From Bryopsis sp. KO-2023 (Eukaryota > Chlorophyta > Ulvophyceae > Bryopsidales > Bryopsidaceae), in the NCBI GenBank assembly GCA_030272585.1, contig BSYQ01000010.1:2232001-2296000 (forward strand): a stretch of 64,000 bases of DNA. Reading direction: 5' to 3'. Below are positions 60,819-64,000 of this stretch, in pieces (the stretch's first letter is position 1; each line of letters opens with the position of its first letter). The position numbers were made by a program, and so were the translations under genes. Below the pieces are notes generated by a model. That model did no database searches and had not been told where the DNA came from. It was given only the letters and a program-made list of their open reading frames with translations.

Positions 60819-63800
60819 ATGTCGGCGACGTCGGATGTTCAGTTGATGGGCGAGGTCAGAAAGGATGCGGGGTTGCGTCCTGTCGACTACGCACCGCTGG
60901 CGACCCTGGTGGTGCAGCTCGACGACGGCTCGTGGGAGGCCTATGTAAAAGGAGAAAAGGGGAAGAAAAAAGAGGACAGGCTGGTCAAGCTGAAGTGTTT
61001 GCTGTGCGGACACATGTGCTCTTGGTGTAAGTATTTTTTTTTTTTTTTTTTTTTCTTTTTCTGGGTTAATATTTCTGGAGTAGTTTTTTATTTTGGTGTG
61101 GATGTCTGCAGCCAAGGGGTCCTACAGTGGCATCAAGTCCCACTGCTCTGGGAGGCATGGTGTGAAAGACCATGATGTCCTCACCACTGCCAAGGGGTGG
61201 ATCGATGATGCTGCGAAGGATGGGAAGGACTTCCCATTAGAAGAATGGACGTCGAAAATGGCAGCAGCAGGCCATTTGAAGCCAGGAAAGGGGGGGAAGT
61301 CAAGCGAGGACCCATCCGAGACGCTGATATCCAAGTCTCTACACCGGGTAGGTTTGTGATTGCTTGTGATGTTAATGCATGTGTTGTTGTGTTGCTGGAT
61401 GCTGGAATTTCCAGCCTGATTTTTGGGGGACTGCATGTGTTGTTGTGTTGCTGGATGCTGGAATTTCCAGCCTGATTTTTGGGGGACTGCATGTGTTGTT
61501 GTGTTGCTGGATGCTGGAATTTCCAGCCTGAATTTTGGGGGACTGCATGTGTTGTTGTGTTGCTGGATGCTGGAATTTCCAGCCTGAATTTTGGGGGACT
61601 GCATGTGTTGTTGTGTTGCTGGATGCTGGAATTTCCAGCCTGAATTTTGGGGGACTGCATGTGGTGCTGATGTGCATGTGTGATGTACAGAATGTGCGCT
61701 ACCAAGCCGGCAGTGCCGGATACAAGAGGTTCGTCAGGGAAGCGGCAAAGTGGGTGGCGAGGGACTCCCTTCCTTTTGGGACTCCATGCACTCCAGCCTT
61801 CCTCGAGTTCGCCAGGGTGCTTGAACCCAAATGCCCAAAAGTGGATCCCAAAACCATAAAGCGCGAGATCAGTTCTGTCTACAAGAGCGAGATGGAAAGG
61901 TTGACGAGGTCCGTCCCATGGAAGGTAACCGCTTTTACGACCGACCTGTGGAAGAGTAGGACTTCATGTGAATATATAACATTCACATGCAGCTGGGTAG
62001 ATACAGAGTGGGTTTTGCAGACTAGGACATTAGGATCGCATAGGTTAGAGTATACAAGCATAACCGCAGAGGTTCTTTCGGTGGAAATTCCAAAACTGCT
62101 TCAGGGGTACTTTGGGGGGTCAGCTCAGTTAGGAGAAATGAGGCCGACCATAATTTCAGATTGTGGATCGAATATTAGGAAGGCCCTTCAAGAAGAATTA
62201 GAATTTGACTGGCTCAGGTGCTCCTTGCACATGCTCCACAATGTGGTGCAGCTGGGCTTAGGGCATATAGGCGTTATTGGGAGGGTCAATAAACACACGG
62301 CCTTACTACTAGAGGCAATAGATGTGTTGAAAGGGGTAGCAGCCCATGTACGGCGCTCCTCTACTTTTAAAACTAAGTTCAGTCAGGCTCAGGTAGAGAT
62401 GTGGGAAAGGGGGGAAGGGGGGGAAGGGGGGGAGGGGGGGGAGGTGGAGTACATGCCGGCGGACCTCGGGGAGGAGGAAAGCGAGGACTCGCTGGAGGAT
62501 GCACAGGATATGGCGCCACAGGTGGATAAACTCTCCTTTATTTTCTGTTGCTTCCATTCACTTCCCTTTTTCTGTGTTGCTGCTTGCTTCTTGTTATAAG
62601 TTGAATTTTTTCTGACATCTAAATGGCTTGTTTTGGGTGTTGTTTGGCTGCAGGGTCCCACCAGTCAGGATCTTGATGATATTGCTGCAGCTGCTGCTGC
62701 TGCTGCTGCTGCTGCTGTGGAAGATCTGACATCACAGGTGATTATTGAGTTGTATTTTTTTTTCCAAAATTTTGGTCCGGTTCCGGTTTTTTCCGGTTTT
62801 TTCCGGTGTTTTACGGTTTTTTACGGGTGTTTTACGGGTGTTTTACGGGTTTTTTACGGTTTTTTACGGTTTTTTACGGTGTTTTACGGTGTTTACGGTG
62901 TTTTACGGTGTTTACGGTTTTTTACGGTTTTTTACGGTTTTTTACGGTCGAACAAATTTTCACTATCATTGACATGTTGTGTTCCAATCGATTTCAATGC
63001 ATGTCTGTGAGGTGACAAGTGTTGTGTGATCTGCAGGTAGAGGGCACGGCAGAGACCATGGATGTGGAAGTGGTTGGCCCTTCTCAACAGGCTGGTGGCC
63101 CTTCGCAACAGTCTGGTGCACCATCATCGCAGCCGGCACCCCCACCAAGAAAACCTAGGGTGCTGCAACTCCCCACGATCGTGAGCACACGGTGGAACAG
63201 CACCTTCATCATGCTCCAGAGAGCCGTGAGGCTCAGGCCAGCAATCGATCGATTGCTAGCTGAGCAACATGGGGAGGGGGATGAGCACCGTGAAATAACA
63301 CCACGGCAGTGGACGCTGCTGGAGAGCCTGTTGGAGTTGCTGAAAATTGCGAGGGATGCCACACACCTGTAAGTACAACATTGCAGAAAAAAAACCAAAC
63401 AAAAAACTTGATTATTGAGAAGATGTATGATTTTTCAAGTAGTGTGAACAAAACGACAAAAGAAAAAACAGGGAATAACAAACTGAACTGCAGCCCGTTA
63501 TTTATCAAGTATTCATTCAATGTGATGTCTTGTTTTAGATTGGAGGCATCGAAAACAGTGACAAGCGGGAGGGTGGTCCTGACGTTCGCGAGGATCCACA
63601 GTTTTTGGAAAGACTGGATCAAAACAAATGTGGAGGCCGTGAAGGAGGGGAGATCCCCCCCACCGAACATCCAGGCGCTGTCGCCAATTGTGTATGCCAT
63701 GGTGGACAAGCTGGAGAAGGAATGGAGCGACCCGCAGCTCGGGCTGGCCTGGATGTTGTGCGCTCTTATGGATGTGTCAGTGCGGTGGCGATCCCTCGAA

Positions 63801-64000
63801 GAAGCGTACCTGTTTTTGCAACTGCTGCCCGACAACCAAGCTGATTTTCCTGCTCCCCAGGGGATACTCCGGTTTTACCCTGAGAGACTCCTCTTCCACA
63901 AGTCCTCCATGCTGAGGCACCTTAGGATACTGCTTTCGGATCAGGCACGTGATCTGATCGAGAAGGGGGAGATCACCGTCCAAGCCACACAAACCAAAAA
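60819..64000 (+). CDS. hAT transposase (BED zinc finger, RNase H-like core), 3' part missing
   Basis: Six exons so far: 60819-61026, 61112-61347, 61691-62521, 62654-62737, 63037-63368, 63539-64000 and beyond; 717 codons are visible, phases consistent. Exons 1-2 encode a BED-type finger (KLKCLLCGHMCSWS; SGIKSHCSGRHGVKDH). The catalytic core has the first Asp in AFTTDLWKSRTSCEY, the second in IISDCGSNIRKAL, the C-x-x-H piece RCSLHMLHNVVQLGL, and the STRWNSTF block of Ac-like enzymes. Exon 4 is a polyalanine tract from (GCT)n. The third catalytic residue is not identified, and the C-terminal dimerisation domain should lie past 64000. No frame break is seen in what is visible, so the element may be autonomous and young. 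Confidence 0.85.
61377..61660. repeat. 56-bp minisatellite in transposase intron 2
   Basis: Five nearly identical head-to-tail copies start at 61377, 61433, 61489, 61545 and 61601, each with GCATGTGTTGTTGTGTTGCT and the short palindrome TGGAAATTCCA-like TGGAATTTCCA. Because 56 is not a multiple of three, the minus strand cycles through three open frames; I do not regard those as genes. Confidence 0.9.
62765..62950. repeat. TTACGG array inside transposase intron 4
   Basis: About 14 copies of TTACGG, spaced by T-runs or TGT, follow three copies of TTCCGG, all in one orientation. The same six-base word makes up the subterminal cluster at 60366-60700. The array lies wholly inside intron 62738-63036. 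Confidence 0.9.

Larger units (their letters stand above)
60355..64000 (+). mobile_element. hAT-superfamily DNA transposon, left part (runs off the window)
   Basis: The left end is placed at 60355 (CAGAGATAGGAC), which fits the CAGAG/CAGGG starts of Ac, hobo and Tol2-like ends and lies exactly where the Helitron frame breaks. The likely 8-bp target duplication is CCCATCGG (60347-60354). A subterminal array of TTACGG/CCGTAA follows, then an intron-bearing transposase gene that is still open at the last base. The right end is outside the window, so terminal repeats and duplication cannot be verified. Confidence 0.75.

Noticed and set aside
61377-61660. CRISPR-like array
   Set aside because: Copies are directly adjacent with no unique spacers; it is a minisatellite in a eukaryotic intron.
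62765-62950. Telomere-like repeat (TTTTACGG resembles TTTAGGG)
   Set aside because: Spacing is irregular, the core is ACGG, and the array sits inside an intron of a transposase with the same word at the element's end.

Overview
The window is nuclear DNA of a eukaryote with many short introns, gene densities of about one gene per 4-5 kb, and AT-rich homopolymer-laden intergenic DNA. A gene for a Tic40-like chloroplast import co-chaperone (transit peptide, one membrane span, two Sti1-type domains) says the organism carries a plastid, most likely of the green lineage. Meckelin/TMEM67, the outer-arm dynein intermediate chain DNAI2/IC69 and an Sfi1-like protein say that it also builds cilia or flagella. 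A flagellate green alga (prasinophyte or early streptophyte) fits best; I cannot name the species.

Layout: 89-5549 (+) TMEM67; 6491-10335 (+) a kinase with two LOV-derived PAS domains; 11470-15936 (-) Tic40-like, with a pogo/Tigger-type MITE in one intron; 16831-18971 (-) DNAI2; 19620-22868 (+) spastin-like MIT-AAA ATPase; 23615-24605 (+) unknown small protein; 24970-26532 (-) membrane-anchored purple acid phosphatase, intronless; 27791-29326 (-) farnesyltransferase beta subunit, intronless; 29532-31238 (+) secreted PA14/Kunitz/EGF-like membrane protein, divergent from the former; 31239-34925 homopolymer-rich convergent spacer; 34926-36164 (-) F-box-like multi-pass membrane protein; 36.7-38.1 kb weak gene candidate; 39739-47174 (+) 16-exon Sfi1-like protein of about 1,860 residues; 47857-51711 (+) alkylglycerol monooxygenase (AGMO/TMEM195) homologue.

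From 52 kb on the window turns into accessory DNA: an LRR gene fragment, an orphan membrane/coiled-coil ORF squeezed between two tandem arrays, a Helitron helicase fragment, and a hAT transposon that seems to have landed inside that Helitron at about 60.35 kb and runs off the right edge. The hAT element carries dense TTACGG/CCGTAA arrays both at its left end and inside an intron of its own transposase.

The exon models were built by hand from splice signals, codon phase and family alignment from memory. For each of the main multi-exon genes, the summed complete exons are a multiple of three, which is good internal support. The host genes do not form one pathway, but TMEM67 (transition zone), DNAI2 (axoneme), the spastin-like severing enzyme (microtubules) and the Sfi1-like protein (centriole/basal body) are all cytoskeletal or ciliary. 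The most unusual host gene is the LOV-derived kinase, in which both photoactive cysteine positions are replaced.
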